Assembly: GCA_002396505.1 (NCBI GenBank)
Contig: DGYA01000060.1
Span: forward strand, 1 to 35,256
Direction: 5' to 3'
Length of the DNA stretch: 35,256 nucleotides
Origin: Cyanobacteria bacterium UBA5018
GTDB lineage: Bacteria > Cyanobacteriota > Cyanobacteriia > PCC-6307 > Cyanobiaceae
Part shown: positions 1-6,763 of the stretch, one piece after another
Layout: each line of letters begins with the position of its first letter
How positions within the stretch are numbered: the first letter of the stretch is position 1
Program-made: the position numbers and the translations under genes
Notes under the pieces: generated by a model
What the model was told of the DNA's origin: nothing
Database searches by the model: none
Seen by the model: only the letters and a program-made list of their open reading frames with translations

Positions 1-51
1 GGTGGCGGCTACGGTGGCGGTGGCGGCGCCGGCGGCGGCAATAGATGGTGA
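1..51 (+). CDS. C-terminal end of a glycine-rich protein, probably an RRM RNA-binding protein (partial)
   Basis: The window opens inside a reading frame that encodes sixteen residues, almost all glycine with one tyrosine and one alanine, ending in Asn-Arg-Trp before a TGA stop. Glycine-rich tails with scattered tyrosines are typical of the small cyanobacterial RNA-binding proteins (one RRM domain plus Gly-rich tail), which are often cold-induced. The RRM itself lies outside the window, so the assignment rests on the tail alone. A strong hairpin begins 30 bp after the stop and probably ends the transcript. Another glycine-rich protein cannot be excluded. Confidence 0.6.
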   Translation, partial: GGGYGGGGGAGGGNRW

Positions 52-80
52 ATCCAGGCCACTAGGGCCTCGGGATCAGC

Positions 81-117
81 CGCTGCTTAGGCGCCCTGAC
101 ATGGCGCCTAAGCAGCG
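81..117 (+). terminator. Strong hairpin, probable terminator of the Gly-rich protein gene
   Basis: A perfect 15-bp inverted repeat (81-95 with 103-117, core GCTTAGGCGCC) is separated by a 7-nt loop. It starts 30 bp after the stop codon. No U-tract follows, so it may work as a stability or attenuation hairpin rather than a classic intrinsic terminator. The AT-rich hairpin at 169-191, which ends in TTTT, could serve as a second stop. Confidence 0.65.
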
Positions 118-198
118 TCACCTCCCTCTGATTGCAACAATCTCCTAACCACAGGAGAGGAAGCCTGCAAAATTATTTCGAGAATAATTTTGATTTAC

Positions 199-359
199 TA
201 ATAGATAGAGGAATGCTTGGGAGACTCTGGAAAACTGCCATTTCGTTGAGCCTTTCACCCGGCAACTCTTGCGTCGCGGCATCAGGGCAGGGCTCAGTTA
301 TTTGACTGGGTTTTCCAGGTTTTCCCTATATTCCCAATCAACCATTCCTCGATCTATTA
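199..359. other. Long imperfect hairpin, candidate structured RNA or MITE-like element
   Basis: Positions 199-215 pair with 343-359 (17 bp, one mismatch at 207/351). After an asymmetric bulge (1 nt against 5 nt), 217-222 pairs with 332-337. A 6x6 internal loop follows, then 229-235 pairs with 319-325. Inside, TGAGCC at 247-252 pairs with GGCTCA at 291-296, extendable by two G-U pairs. About 36 Watson-Crick pairs in a nested order over 161 nt is far more than casual dyad symmetry. No promoter was recognised, and the strand, if transcribed, is unknown. Confidence 0.45.
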
Positions 360-460
360 AAAGCTTTCGCTTAGTCGGACATTTCATCTAGCTGGCCATA
401 CGATCTAATCGATCGCCTCGACCCATCAATGCCTTGAATCTACCAAGATTTTTGGCCCAT

Positions 461-598
461 AAAGTTTCTTGATTACCCGGATCACTCCGTGGAGAGCCGA
501 CATTATTCCTGGGATAGAGCGGAGCAGCTTGTGAGGTCAAGCGATTTGGGTCGGCCCTCCCTGAGTCGCAGAGCTTGATGGGTAATCAAGTAAAGTTT
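461..598. other. Second nested inverted-repeat element, candidate structured RNA
   Basis: An 11-bp perfect arm (468-478 CTTGATTACCC with 580-590) extends outward by six more pairs (461-467 with 592-598, one mismatch, one bulged T at 591). Inside it, 491-501 pairs with 550-560 (10 bp, one mismatch), and GCTTG at 527-531 pairs with CAAGC at 538-542 around a 6-nt loop. The nested order fits one folded RNA of about 138 nt. The sequence shows no resemblance to the 199-359 element, and I did not recognise it as tmRNA, 6S RNA or a known Yfr RNA. Confidence 0.4.
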
Positions 599-807
599 TT
601 TTGATTTAACGGGTTCTTGACCTGGCCGATAGCCTAATCCAATCGGCACTTTTATCCGGGAAGTGGATTTATCCGGAAGTCGTTTGATCCGGAAAGTTGT
701 TTAATGTGGCTTGTTCAGGAAAATTGCTTGATCTAGAAAGTATATCAATTCACCAGTTCTTTGATTTGGCAAGTCAATACAGGGGTCGCGGTCAAATTTG
801 CCAATGC

Positions 808-871
808 TTAACCGTTAAGCAGGTTAACCGTTAACCAGGTTAACCGTTAAGCAGGTTAACGGTTAATCAGG
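808..871. repeat. Four tandem copies of a 16-bp near-palindromic repeat
   Basis: The unit TTAACCGTTAAGCAGG occurs at 808-823, 824-839, 840-855 and 856-871 with one or two changes per copy. Each unit carries TTAACnGTTAA, a near-perfect palindrome, so dyads recur every 16 bp. It could be a protein-binding array or simply a slippage product. No origin features were seen nearby, and the closest gene start is more than 500 bp away. Confidence 0.85.
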
Positions 872-1392
872 CCTTCAACCTTACTGGGATCGCGGCTGCG
901 GGCCAGGCTGCTCAAGGCAAGTTGCTCACTGCCAAGGCCATCGGCAGTAAACAAGGCCATCGCCTCCAGCCAAGGCCATCGCCCGGAGCTGGGGTATGCC
1001 GCTGGTGAGGCTGGTTTTCAGTGAAGCCAAAGGCTGGCTGGCAGCGGTTGTTGACCCCTGGGCTCTGCGACTACCGCTGCCAGCGAGCTGCGGCCCGATT
1101 GGCGGTCTAGCAGCCTGGGCTGTTCTGCCTGGGCTGTTGCTGATTTGCCTGAACTGTCGATGATCAGTGGCTGTTGCTTGCGAGCTGTTCAGCCTGAACG
1201 TTCACCTGTAAGCCAGAACCGGAAACTGGACCATTGCCTTGACGGTGCTGTCAGCCCCATCCATGCTGGTTGCCTCGTAACGACTGTTTCTACGCCAAGG
1301 CTGTTTCAACGCTAAGCCGTTTCAACGCTACAGCTGTTTCCCCATCCAAACTGTTTGTTGCGCCGTCAGGGCCGTTTCGCCATCTATAGCTC

Positions 1393-2445
1393 GTGTTCTT
1401 CTCCAGCCCCAACCCTGGTGGCCAGGTCGGCCCCAGGGCAGATCAGCCCAGCGGCGCCAAAGCGGATCTAATTGCCGCCGATCGCTTGGCAATGCTCAAT
1501 CGCCGTTCCAATGCCGCCGGTTGGCGTCAACTCTGGTGCCATCTGGCCCTGATCCTGGTGAGTGGCTGGCTGTGGGGCCAGCCCGCTCTGCCCCTGCTGC
1601 TGCGCTTACCGGCCCTGGCTTTGCTGGGGGTCGCTCTGGCCTTTAGCTTCTGCGCCATGCACGAATGCTGTCATCGCACCGTCTTTGACCAGCGCGACCG
1701 CAACGATCGTTGGGCCTGGTGGGCCGGGGTACTCAGTTTTTACAACGCTGATTTCTTCAGGCGCTACCACCAGTGGCACCACCGCTATACCCATCTGCCG
1801 GGTCTCGATCCGGAGTTAGAGGATCCAGCTCCCTGCAGCCCCAGCGCCTATCTGCTGGAACTGACTGGACTGGGCTGGTGGCTGGGCAAACTGCGCGGCC
1901 ATTGGCGGGGTCTGCGGGGGGAGTTTGGCGACTGCCCCTACATCCCGCCTCAGGCGGCACGGCAGGTAAGCGATTCAATCCGCCGCCAATGGGCGGTCTA
2001 CGGCCTGCTGCTGCTGCTGTCCCTACCCGGCGGCAATGGCTTTGGCTTCTGGTTTTGGCTGTTGCCCCTGGCCATTGGCCAGCCGCTGCTGCGCTTTGTG
2101 CTGCTGGCCGAGCACGGTGGCTGCCCCTTTGTGGCCGACGGCCTGCGCAACACCCGCACCACATACACCCTGGCGCCGCTGCGCTGGCTGATGTGGAACA
2201 TGCCCTTCCACGCCGAGCACCACCTCTATCCCTCCCTGCCCTTTCACGCCCTGGAGCGGGCCCACCAACATCTGGCCCCCCAGCTGACGGTGGTGGCGCC
2301 GGGCTACCTAGCGGTGCATCGCGGCTTGCTCGCCAACCTCCCCGCCCTGGCGATGCCTGCGGCCTCGACTGTTCCAGAGCTGGTTACACCGGAGGGGGCT
2401 GTTGCGGAGGAGGCTGTTCCGGCGGCACCCGGCTCGATCCCTTGA
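1393..2445 (+). CDS. Fatty-acid-desaturase-family di-iron membrane protein
   Basis: This 350-residue membrane protein belongs to the FA_desaturase family, whose members use a di-iron centre to desaturate or hydroxylate lipids or carotenoids. All three histidine boxes are present: HECCH (90-94), HQWHH (126-130) and HAEHH (273-277), with an extra His241. Hydrophobic segments lie at about 48-88 and 200-238. The in-frame TAG at 1387-1389 forces the start to GTG 1393 or later; ATG 1492 is the alternative, but the intervening residues look coded. The C-terminal 25 residues are Ala/Glu/Pro-rich and probably dispensable. It is the first gene of a tight plus-strand run, and its stop overlaps the proposed start of the next gene. 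The substrate cannot be told from sequence: acyl lipid desaturase is the default, carotenoid hydroxylase or ketolase is possible. Confidence 0.85.
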   Translation: MFFSSPNPGGQVGPRADQPSGAKADLIAADRLAMLNRRSNAAGWRQLWCHLALILVSGWLWGQPALPLLLRLPALALLGVALAFSFCAMHECCHRTVFDQRDRNDRWAWWAGVLSFYNADFFRRYHQWHHRYTHLPGLDPELEDPAPCSPSAYLLELTGLGWWLGKLRGHWRGLRGEFGDCPYIPPQAARQVSDSIRRQWAVYGLLLLLSLPGGNGFGFWFWLLPLAIGQPLLRFVLLAEHGGCPFVADGLRNTRTTYTLAPLRWLMWNMPFHAEHHLYPSLPFHALERAHQHLAPQLTVVAPGYLAVHRGLLANLPALAMPAASTVPELVTPEGAVAEEAVPAAPGSIP

Positions 2446-3590
2446 GCGGAACCTGTGCCAGCGGTGCCGCAACGACCGGCCTCAGCCGGGCCGCCAGCGC
2501 CGATCGCGTCTACGAGCTGCCAGCCTTCCCGCTGGCTTGCGGCGAGATCCTGGCCAAGGCCCAACTCAACTATCGGGTGTATGGCGAGCTGAATGCGGCT
2601 CGCTCCAACCTGGTGCTCTATCCCAGTTCCTACGGCGCCTGGCCCGAGGACATCGACTGGCTGGTAGGGCCAATTCTCGATCCGCGCCGTTGGTGCGTGG
2701 TGCTGGTCAGTCAATTTGGCAATGGCCGCTCCAGCAGCCCCAGCAACGGCGGGCCACCCCTGGGGCCCCACGGCTGGCCGATCGACCACCGCGACAACCT
2801 GCGGGCCCAGATCAAGCTGTTGGAGGAGCTATTCGGGGTGGAGCGGCCGGCGCTGGTCTACGGCTGGTCGATGGGGGCGCAGCAGGCGTACCACTGGGGG
2901 GTGCTGGAGCCCCAGCGGCCCCAGCGGCTTTGCTGTATTTGCGGCACGGCCCGCACCACCCCCCACAACCGCCTGTTTTTGCTCAGCCTGCGCCAGGCCC
3001 TCACCAACGATCCGGCCTGGAACGGCAGCGGCTTCGATGCGGTGCCCGAGCGGGGTCTGCGCAGCTTTGCGCTGATCTACGCCAGCTGGGCCGCCAGCCA
3101 GAGCTTCTACCGCCGCGGCGCCCACCGGCAACTGGGCTACGCCGATGTGGAGAGCTATGTGGAACAGGCCTGGCTGCCCGCCTACCGCCGCCACGACCCC
3201 CGCAACCTGATCGCCATGCTCGACGTGTGGCTGGCCAACGACGTCGCCAGCGGCGCCGCTGGCGACGATCAAGCCGCAGGCTCAACAAATCAGCAGGTGG
3301 CCAGCACCACGAGCAATGCCAGAGCCGAAGCAAGCGACGATGGCGAGCTGGCTGCGGCCCTGGGCCGGATCCAGGCCCGCACCGCCGTTGTCGCCGCCAG
3401 CTGCGACCTCTACTTCCCGCCGGCCGATTGCGCCGCAGAAGCGGCCCTGATTCCTGGAGCCAGCTTCCAGCTACTCGATTCCGACCTTGGCCACCGGGCC
3501 GGCAATCCCCGCGACAGCCCGGCCGAGCAGGCGCTGATTCGCGCTGCCGTCGAGACCCTCTGCGCCGATTTGCCCAACCCCCTGTCCTGA
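2442..3590 (+). CDS. MetX-like alpha/beta hydrolase (homoserine O-acetyltransferase superfamily)
   Basis: This soluble alpha/beta-hydrolase of about 382 residues resembles homoserine O-acetyltransferase. The nucleophile elbow GWSMGAQQ puts Ser143 in a GxSxG motif, with Asp322 (SCDLYFP) and His351 (LGHRAGNP) completing the triad in the usual order. A low-complexity stretch rich in Ser, Ala and Asn sits at about 270-300, before the last strand. No ATG precedes the first conserved strand, so I place the start at TTG 2442, which overlaps the desaturase stop (TTGA); this start is uncertain. The next gene begins 7 bp after the stop. MetX acetylates homoserine for methionine synthesis, but many relatives are acyltransferases or hydrolases of unknown substrate, and the neighbours do not point to methionine. 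Confidence 0.75.
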   Translation: MSGTCASGAATTGLSRAASADRVYELPAFPLACGEILAKAQLNYRVYGELNAARSNLVLYPSSYGAWPEDIDWLVGPILDPRRWCVVLVSQFGNGRSSSPSNGGPPLGPHGWPIDHRDNLRAQIKLLEELFGVERPALVYGWSMGAQQAYHWGVLEPQRPQRLCCICGTARTTPHNRLFLLSLRQALTNDPAWNGSGFDAVPERGLRSFALIYASWAASQSFYRRGAHRQLGYADVESYVEQAWLPAYRRHDPRNLIAMLDVWLANDVASGAAGDDQAAGSTNQQVASTTSNARAEASDDGELAAALGRIQARTAVVAASCDLYFPPADCAAEAALIPGASFQLLDSDLGHRAGNPRDSPAEQALIRAAVETLCADLPNPLS

Positions 3591-3597
3591 GATCCCG

Positions 3598-4839
3598 ATG
3601 ACTGTGCTCGCCCGCTTTGCCGCCGACCGCGGCATTCGCCACTTTTTGTTCTCCTTCTGCGACCTGTTCGGGGTCCAGCGCGCCAAGCTGGTGCCGGCAT
3701 CGGCCGTGGCCCAGCTGGAGACCAGCGGCGCCGGTTTTGCCGGTTTTGCCGCCTGGCTGGATTTGACCCCCGCAGATGCCGACGTGCTGGCCCGGCCGGA
3801 TCCAGCCAGCCTGACGGTGCTGCCCTGGCAGCCGGAGGTGGCCTGGGTGGCCACCGACCTGGAGATGGGGGGGGAGCCGCTGGAGCAGTCACCGCGGCGG
3901 GTGCTGCAGCGGCAATTGCAGCGCGCCCAGGCCCTGGGCCTGCGCTTGATGACCGGCGTGGAGCCGGAGTTTTTCCTGCTGGATGCCGGTGGCCAGGCGA
4001 TCGGCGATCCGACCGACCAGCAGCGCAAACCCTGCTACGACCAGCTGGCCTTGATGCGTCACTATCCGCTGATCAGCGAGATCCTGGAGGCGATGGAGGG
4101 TCTTGGCTGGGCTCCCTACCAGGCCGACCACGAAGACGCCAACGGCCAGTTTGAGATCAACTGGACCTTTGCCGATGCGCTCACCACCGCCGATCGGCAT
4201 GCCTTCTTTCGGGTGATGGTGGCCACCCTGGCGGAGCGCCACGGCCTGCGGGCCAGCTTCCGGCCCAAACCCTTTGCCCAGCTCACCGGCAACGGCTGCC
4301 ACCTGCACCTCTCCCTCTGGGATGGCGCTGGCAACCGCTTTGTCGATGCCAGCGGCCCCCTGGGGCTATCCAGCCTGGCCTACCAGTTCCTGGGCGGCTT
4401 GCTGGAACACGCCCCGGGCCTCTGCGCGATCACCAATCCCAGTCTCAACAGCTATGCCCGTCTGGGGGGAAGCACCACCGTTTCCGGAGCCACCTGGTCG
4501 CCCAGCTGGATCAGCTATGGCGGCAATAACCGCACCCATATGGTGCGCCTGCCCGACGACCAGCGGCTGGAGTTGCGGCTGCCCGACGGCGATGCCAATC
4601 CCTACCTGCTGCAGGCGGCGGTGCTGGCGGCGGGCCTCGATGGCATCGAGCGCCAACTGGATCCAGGCCCCCGCAACGATGCCAACGCCTACACCGATCC
4701 GCCGACGGGGGCCGCCGCCAGGGCCCTGCCCGCCACCCTGGAGGCGGCCCAGGCGGCCTTCGCCAGCGATACAGCCCTGCGCCAGGCCCTGGGGGAGCAG
4801 TTCTGCCAGGCCTATGGCCGTTGGCCCCGCAGCGAATGA
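3598..4839 (+). CDS. glnT: Type III glutamine-synthetase-like ligase (GlnT / gamma-glutamylamide synthetase type)
   Basis: At 413 residues this is a glutamine-synthetase fold protein shorter than GlnA and closer to the GlnT group, which includes gamma-glutamylmethylamide synthetases. Visible motifs are the metal-binding VEPEFFLL (Glu122, Glu124), HEDANGQFEINW, the NGCHLHLSLW histidine loop, NPSLNSYARLGG and the RLELRLPDGDANPYL loop that contacts nucleotide and glutamate. It would use ATP to couple glutamate to ammonia or an amine. No adenylylation-type tail is present. It lies 7 bp after the MetX-like gene and is followed by a phytochelatin-synthase-like peptidase, so two neighbouring genes act on gamma-glutamyl bonds. 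Whether it makes glutamine or another gamma-glutamylamide cannot be decided from sequence. Confidence 0.82.
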   Translation: MTVLARFAADRGIRHFLFSFCDLFGVQRAKLVPASAVAQLETSGAGFAGFAAWLDLTPADADVLARPDPASLTVLPWQPEVAWVATDLEMGGEPLEQSPRRVLQRQLQRAQALGLRLMTGVEPEFFLLDAGGQAIGDPTDQQRKPCYDQLALMRHYPLISEILEAMEGLGWAPYQADHEDANGQFEINWTFADALTTADRHAFFRVMVATLAERHGLRASFRPKPFAQLTGNGCHLHLSLWDGAGNRFVDASGPLGLSSLAYQFLGGLLEHAPGLCAITNPSLNSYARLGGSTTVSGATWSPSWISYGGNNRTHMVRLPDDQRLELRLPDGDANPYLLQAAVLAAGLDGIERQLDPGPRNDANAYTDPPTGAAARALPATLEAAQAAFASDTALRQALGEQFCQAYGRWPRSE

Positions 4840-4843
4840 AGCC

Positions 4844-4878
4844 CTCAAAAGCCGAAACAGTTCTCAAAAGCCGAAACA
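4844..4878. repeat. Direct repeat of 16 bp before the phytochelatin-synthase-like gene
   Basis: CTCAAAAGCCGAAACA occurs at 4844-4859 and again at 4863-4878, separated by GTT. The pair sits between the glnT stop and the ATG at 4887, so it lies in the translation initiation region. It could also be read as codons if translation starts at ATG 4836. Confidence 0.9.
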
Positions 4879-4886
4879 ATGGGTGG

Positions 4887-5807
4887 ATGAGATTTCGCCT
4901 GCATCCCAACTTGCGCCCCTCCCCTGTCCCTGGGCGACGGCACTTTTGGCTGGCCCTTGCCCTCGTCTTGGCGGCCCTGGCGGAGCCAGGGTTGGCCAGG
5001 GGCGATGGGCTGGCCAGAGGCGGTGAGCTGGCCAAAGGCGCTGGGCTGGCCAAAGGCGATGTCAGTGCGGCCCAACCACCCCCTGGCGGCTGGGCGCCAA
5101 TGGCGGCTCAACTCGCTGCTTCCCCAGGTCGCTCGGGCCAGACCCCCACTGGCCAGACCCTCCCCGGGCAGGCCCTGCCGAGCCTGATTCCCCTGACCGA
5201 GCCCGCTGGGCTAAACCTGCTGGCCGGCAGTGGTCATCGGGCCGATTACGGCGCCTTGGCGGGGGCCCTGCTCACCCAGGCCAACCTGGCCTACTGCGGC
5301 GTGGCCAGCAGCGCAATGCTGCTCAACAGCCTGGCGGTACCAGCGCCGGCGGTGCCTGGCTACGGCCCCTACCGCTTCTGGACCCAGGAAAACCTGTTTG
5401 ACGACCCCGCCACCCGGCTTGTCAAAGCACCGGAGCTGATCGCCCGCCAGGGGATGACCCTGGACCAGTTGCGACAGCTGCTGGCCAGCAAGGGCGTCAA
5501 GGTGAGGGCAATCCATGGCCTGGATATCGATTTGCTGGCCCTGCGCCGGCTGCTGGCCAGCAGCTTGGCCAACCCCACCGATCGGCTGTTGGTGAACTAT
5601 GACCGCCGGCTATTGGGCCAGACCGGTGGCGGTCACATTGCGCCACTGGCCGCTTACCACGCCGCCAGTAATCGGGCGCTGATCCTCGACGTGGCCCGCT
5701 ATCGCTACCCCTCAGTGTGGGTGCCCTTGAAGGATCTGTGGCAGTCGATGCGCAGCCTGGATTCCGCCAGTGGCCTCAGCCGGGGGCTAGTGGTGGTGGA
5801 ACGCTGA
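4887..5807 (+). CDS. Exported phytochelatin-synthase-like peptidase
   Basis: This is a bacterial phytochelatin synthase homologue, a papain-fold cysteine peptidase that removes glycine from glutathione to leave gamma-glutamylcysteine. The triad is complete: Cys137 in NLAYCGVASS, His250 in GGGHIAPL and Asp268 in LILDVARYRYP. The Cys-His (113) and His-Asp (18) spacings equal those I recall for the Nostoc enzyme (Cys70, His183, Asp201). ATG 4887 gives a signal-peptide-like start (MRFRLHPN, basic region, hydrophobic core at about 20-33), so the enzyme is probably periplasmic or lumenal. ATG 4836, overlapping the glnT stop as ATGA, is the alternative. Four six-residue repeats follow the signal (positions 4995-5066), then three GQxxP-like pentads. 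Likely roles are glutathione turnover or metal tolerance. Confidence 0.87.
   Translation: MRFRLHPNLRPSPVPGRRHFWLALALVLAALAEPGLARGDGLARGGELAKGAGLAKGDVSAAQPPPGGWAPMAAQLAASPGRSGQTPTGQTLPGQALPSLIPLTEPAGLNLLAGSGHRADYGALAGALLTQANLAYCGVASSAMLLNSLAVPAPAVPGYGPYRFWTQENLFDDPATRLVKAPELIARQGMTLDQLRQLLASKGVKVRAIHGLDIDLLALRRLLASSLANPTDRLLVNYDRRLLGQTGGGHIAPLAAYHAASNRALILDVARYRYPSVWVPLKDLWQSMRSLDSASGLSRGLVVVER
4995..5066 (+). repeat. In-frame 18-nt repeats in the phytochelatin-synthase-like gene
   Basis: Four 18-nt units (4995, 5013, 5031, 5049) encode six-residue repeats of the form ARGDGL / AKGAGL directly after the predicted signal peptide. They are frame-neutral and lie outside the catalytic domain. Confidence 0.8.
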
Positions 5808-5830
5808 TTAGTGGCGACGCAACCCCAGCC

Positions 5831-6448
5831 ATGGCCGATTTCCTCAGGAGCGAGTTGTCTGGAAGCGAGCTATCTAGAACAGAAGTGTCTGCAAGCGAGG
5901 GCTCCAGTTGGCCCCAACCGCAAATTCACCCCGAGGCCTGGGTGGCCGCCTCGGCCGTGCTGATCGGCGATGTGAGCCTGGCCGCCGGCGCCAGCCTCTG
6001 GCCCACGGCCGTCGCCCGCGGCGATCTAAGTGCGATCCGGGTTGGAGTTGGTAGCAATGTGCAGGACGGAGCGGTGCTGCATGGCGACCCGGGCCAGCCA
6101 GTGCTGATCGGGGCTGATGTGACCATTGGCCACCGGGCCGTGATCCATGGCGCCACCCTGGAAGACGGTTGTCTAATCGGCATCGGCGCGATCGTGCTCA
6201 ATGGCGTCACCGTGGGGGCTGGAGCCCTGGTGGCGGCCGGATCGGTGGTAACCAGGAACGTGCCGCCCCGCAGCTTGGTGATGGGTGCTCCCGCTGTGGT
6301 GAAGCGGGAACTAAGTGCCGAGGCGGTGACGGAGCAGCTGGAGCATGCCCGCCGCTATCGCCAGTTGGCCATGGTCCATGCAGCCCAAACCAAAGCTCTG
6401 CAATCCGCAGCCGCCGGGCGATCAGAGCCCGAACCGGCGAGCGAATAA
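5831..6448 (+). CDS. Gamma-class carbonic anhydrase / hexapeptide-repeat protein
   Basis: This 205-residue left-handed beta-helix protein is of the gamma carbonic anhydrase (CamH) group, which hydrates CO2 at a metal held by histidines of adjacent subunits in a trimer. Residues matching the archaeal Cam site are Arg63 and Asp65 (VARGD), Gln78, and the ligands His84, His101 and His106 (GHRAVIHG). The Cam proton-shuttle glutamates are absent, as in CamH proteins, so activity may be low. Hexapeptide repeats run from about 40 to 165, followed by a C-terminal helix. ATG 5831, 23 bp after the previous stop, is the natural start. The first 30 residues are a low-complexity leader built from five-residue units. 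As a stand-alone protein it differs from CcmM, in which this domain is fused to RbcS-like repeats. Confidence 0.87.
   Translation: MADFLRSELSGSELSRTEVSASEGSSWPQPQIHPEAWVAASAVLIGDVSLAAGASLWPTAVARGDLSAIRVGVGSNVQDGAVLHGDPGQPVLIGADVTIGHRAVIHGATLEDGCLIGIGAIVLNGVTVGAGALVAAGSVVTRNVPPRSLVMGAPAVVKRELSAEAVTEQLEHARRYRQLAMVHAAQTKALQSAAAGRSEPEPASE
5849..5908 (+). repeat. In-frame 15-nt repeats at the start of the gamma carbonic anhydrase gene
   Basis: Four 15-nt units encode SELSG, SELSR, TEVSA and SEGSS immediately before the beta-helix. The repeats are degenerate and lie in a leader outside the enzyme core. Confidence 0.75.
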
Positions 6449-6530
6449 ATCGGAGCCGCCGGCCGATGAATGCCTGATCCGCCGAGCCAATAATCCAGAA
6501 CCGCCGAGCCTGAACCGGCGAGCGAATAAT
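6431..6530. repeat. Degenerate repeats spanning the stop codon of the carbonic anhydrase gene
   Basis: GAACCGGCGAGCGAATAA at 6431-6448, which includes the TAA stop, recurs at 6512-6529. Between and after them are GAGCCGCCGGCC / GAGCCGCCTGCC and CCGAGCCAATAATCC variants. The 3' end of the gene appears to have been copied downstream, leaving decayed repeats before psbY. Confidence 0.75.
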
Positions 6531-6640
6531 CCCGAGCCGCCTGCCGAACAAATGTAGATATCGATCAGCTCGGCGCAGCGGCGCAGCGGTGGCCAGCCGG
6601 GGTCCGTAAGATCATTGTCATCCTTTTCCCTTGCCTTCCC

Positions 6641-6763
6641 ATGGACGCTCGGCTGGTGCTGGTTGCCGCTCCGATCCTGCTGGCCGCTAGCTGGGCTGTA
6701 TTTCACATCGGCCGGGCCGCCGTTGGTCAGCTGCAGCTGATGCTCAAGCGTGCCCGGGCCTGA
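6641..6763 (+). CDS. psbY: Photosystem II protein PsbY
   Basis: This 40-residue peptide begins MDARLVLVAAPILLAASWAV and ends in a basic LMLKRARA tail. One transmembrane helix (about 5-22) with a short charged start and an amphipathic basic C-terminus matches PsbY, a small peripheral subunit of photosystem II near cytochrome b559 in the thylakoid membrane. Its TGA stop overlaps the next ATG as TGATG, so translation of trmFO is probably coupled to it. A weak -10-like TAAGAT lies at 6606-6611. Confidence 0.88.
   Translation: MDARLVLVAAPILLAASWAVFHIGRAAVGQLQLMLKRARA

Larger units (their letters stand above)
52..1392. other. 1.3-kb gene-free region with structured elements and degenerate repeats
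   Basis: No convincing coding frame was found in this stretch, which is more AT-rich than the genes around it up to about position 870. From left to right it holds the hairpin at 81-117, an AT-rich perfect 9-bp hairpin at 169-191 (loop TCGAG), the two large inverted-repeat elements at 199-359 and 461-598, a run of degenerate ATCCGGAAGT-like motifs at about 650-700, the 16-bp tandem repeats at 808-871, and weak repeats of CAAGGCCATCG (about 940-980), GCCTGGGCTGTT (about 1113-1138) and CTGTTTCAACGCT (about 1300-1345). The promoter of the desaturase operon must lie somewhere here, but no clear -35/-10 pair stands out. Confidence 0.7.

Noticed and set aside
1773..2441. Long upstream extension of the MetX-like frame inside the desaturase gene
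   Set aside because: It overlaps a well-supported desaturase in another frame and translates to Pro/Ala/Gly/Arg-rich text typical of GC-rich shadow frames.
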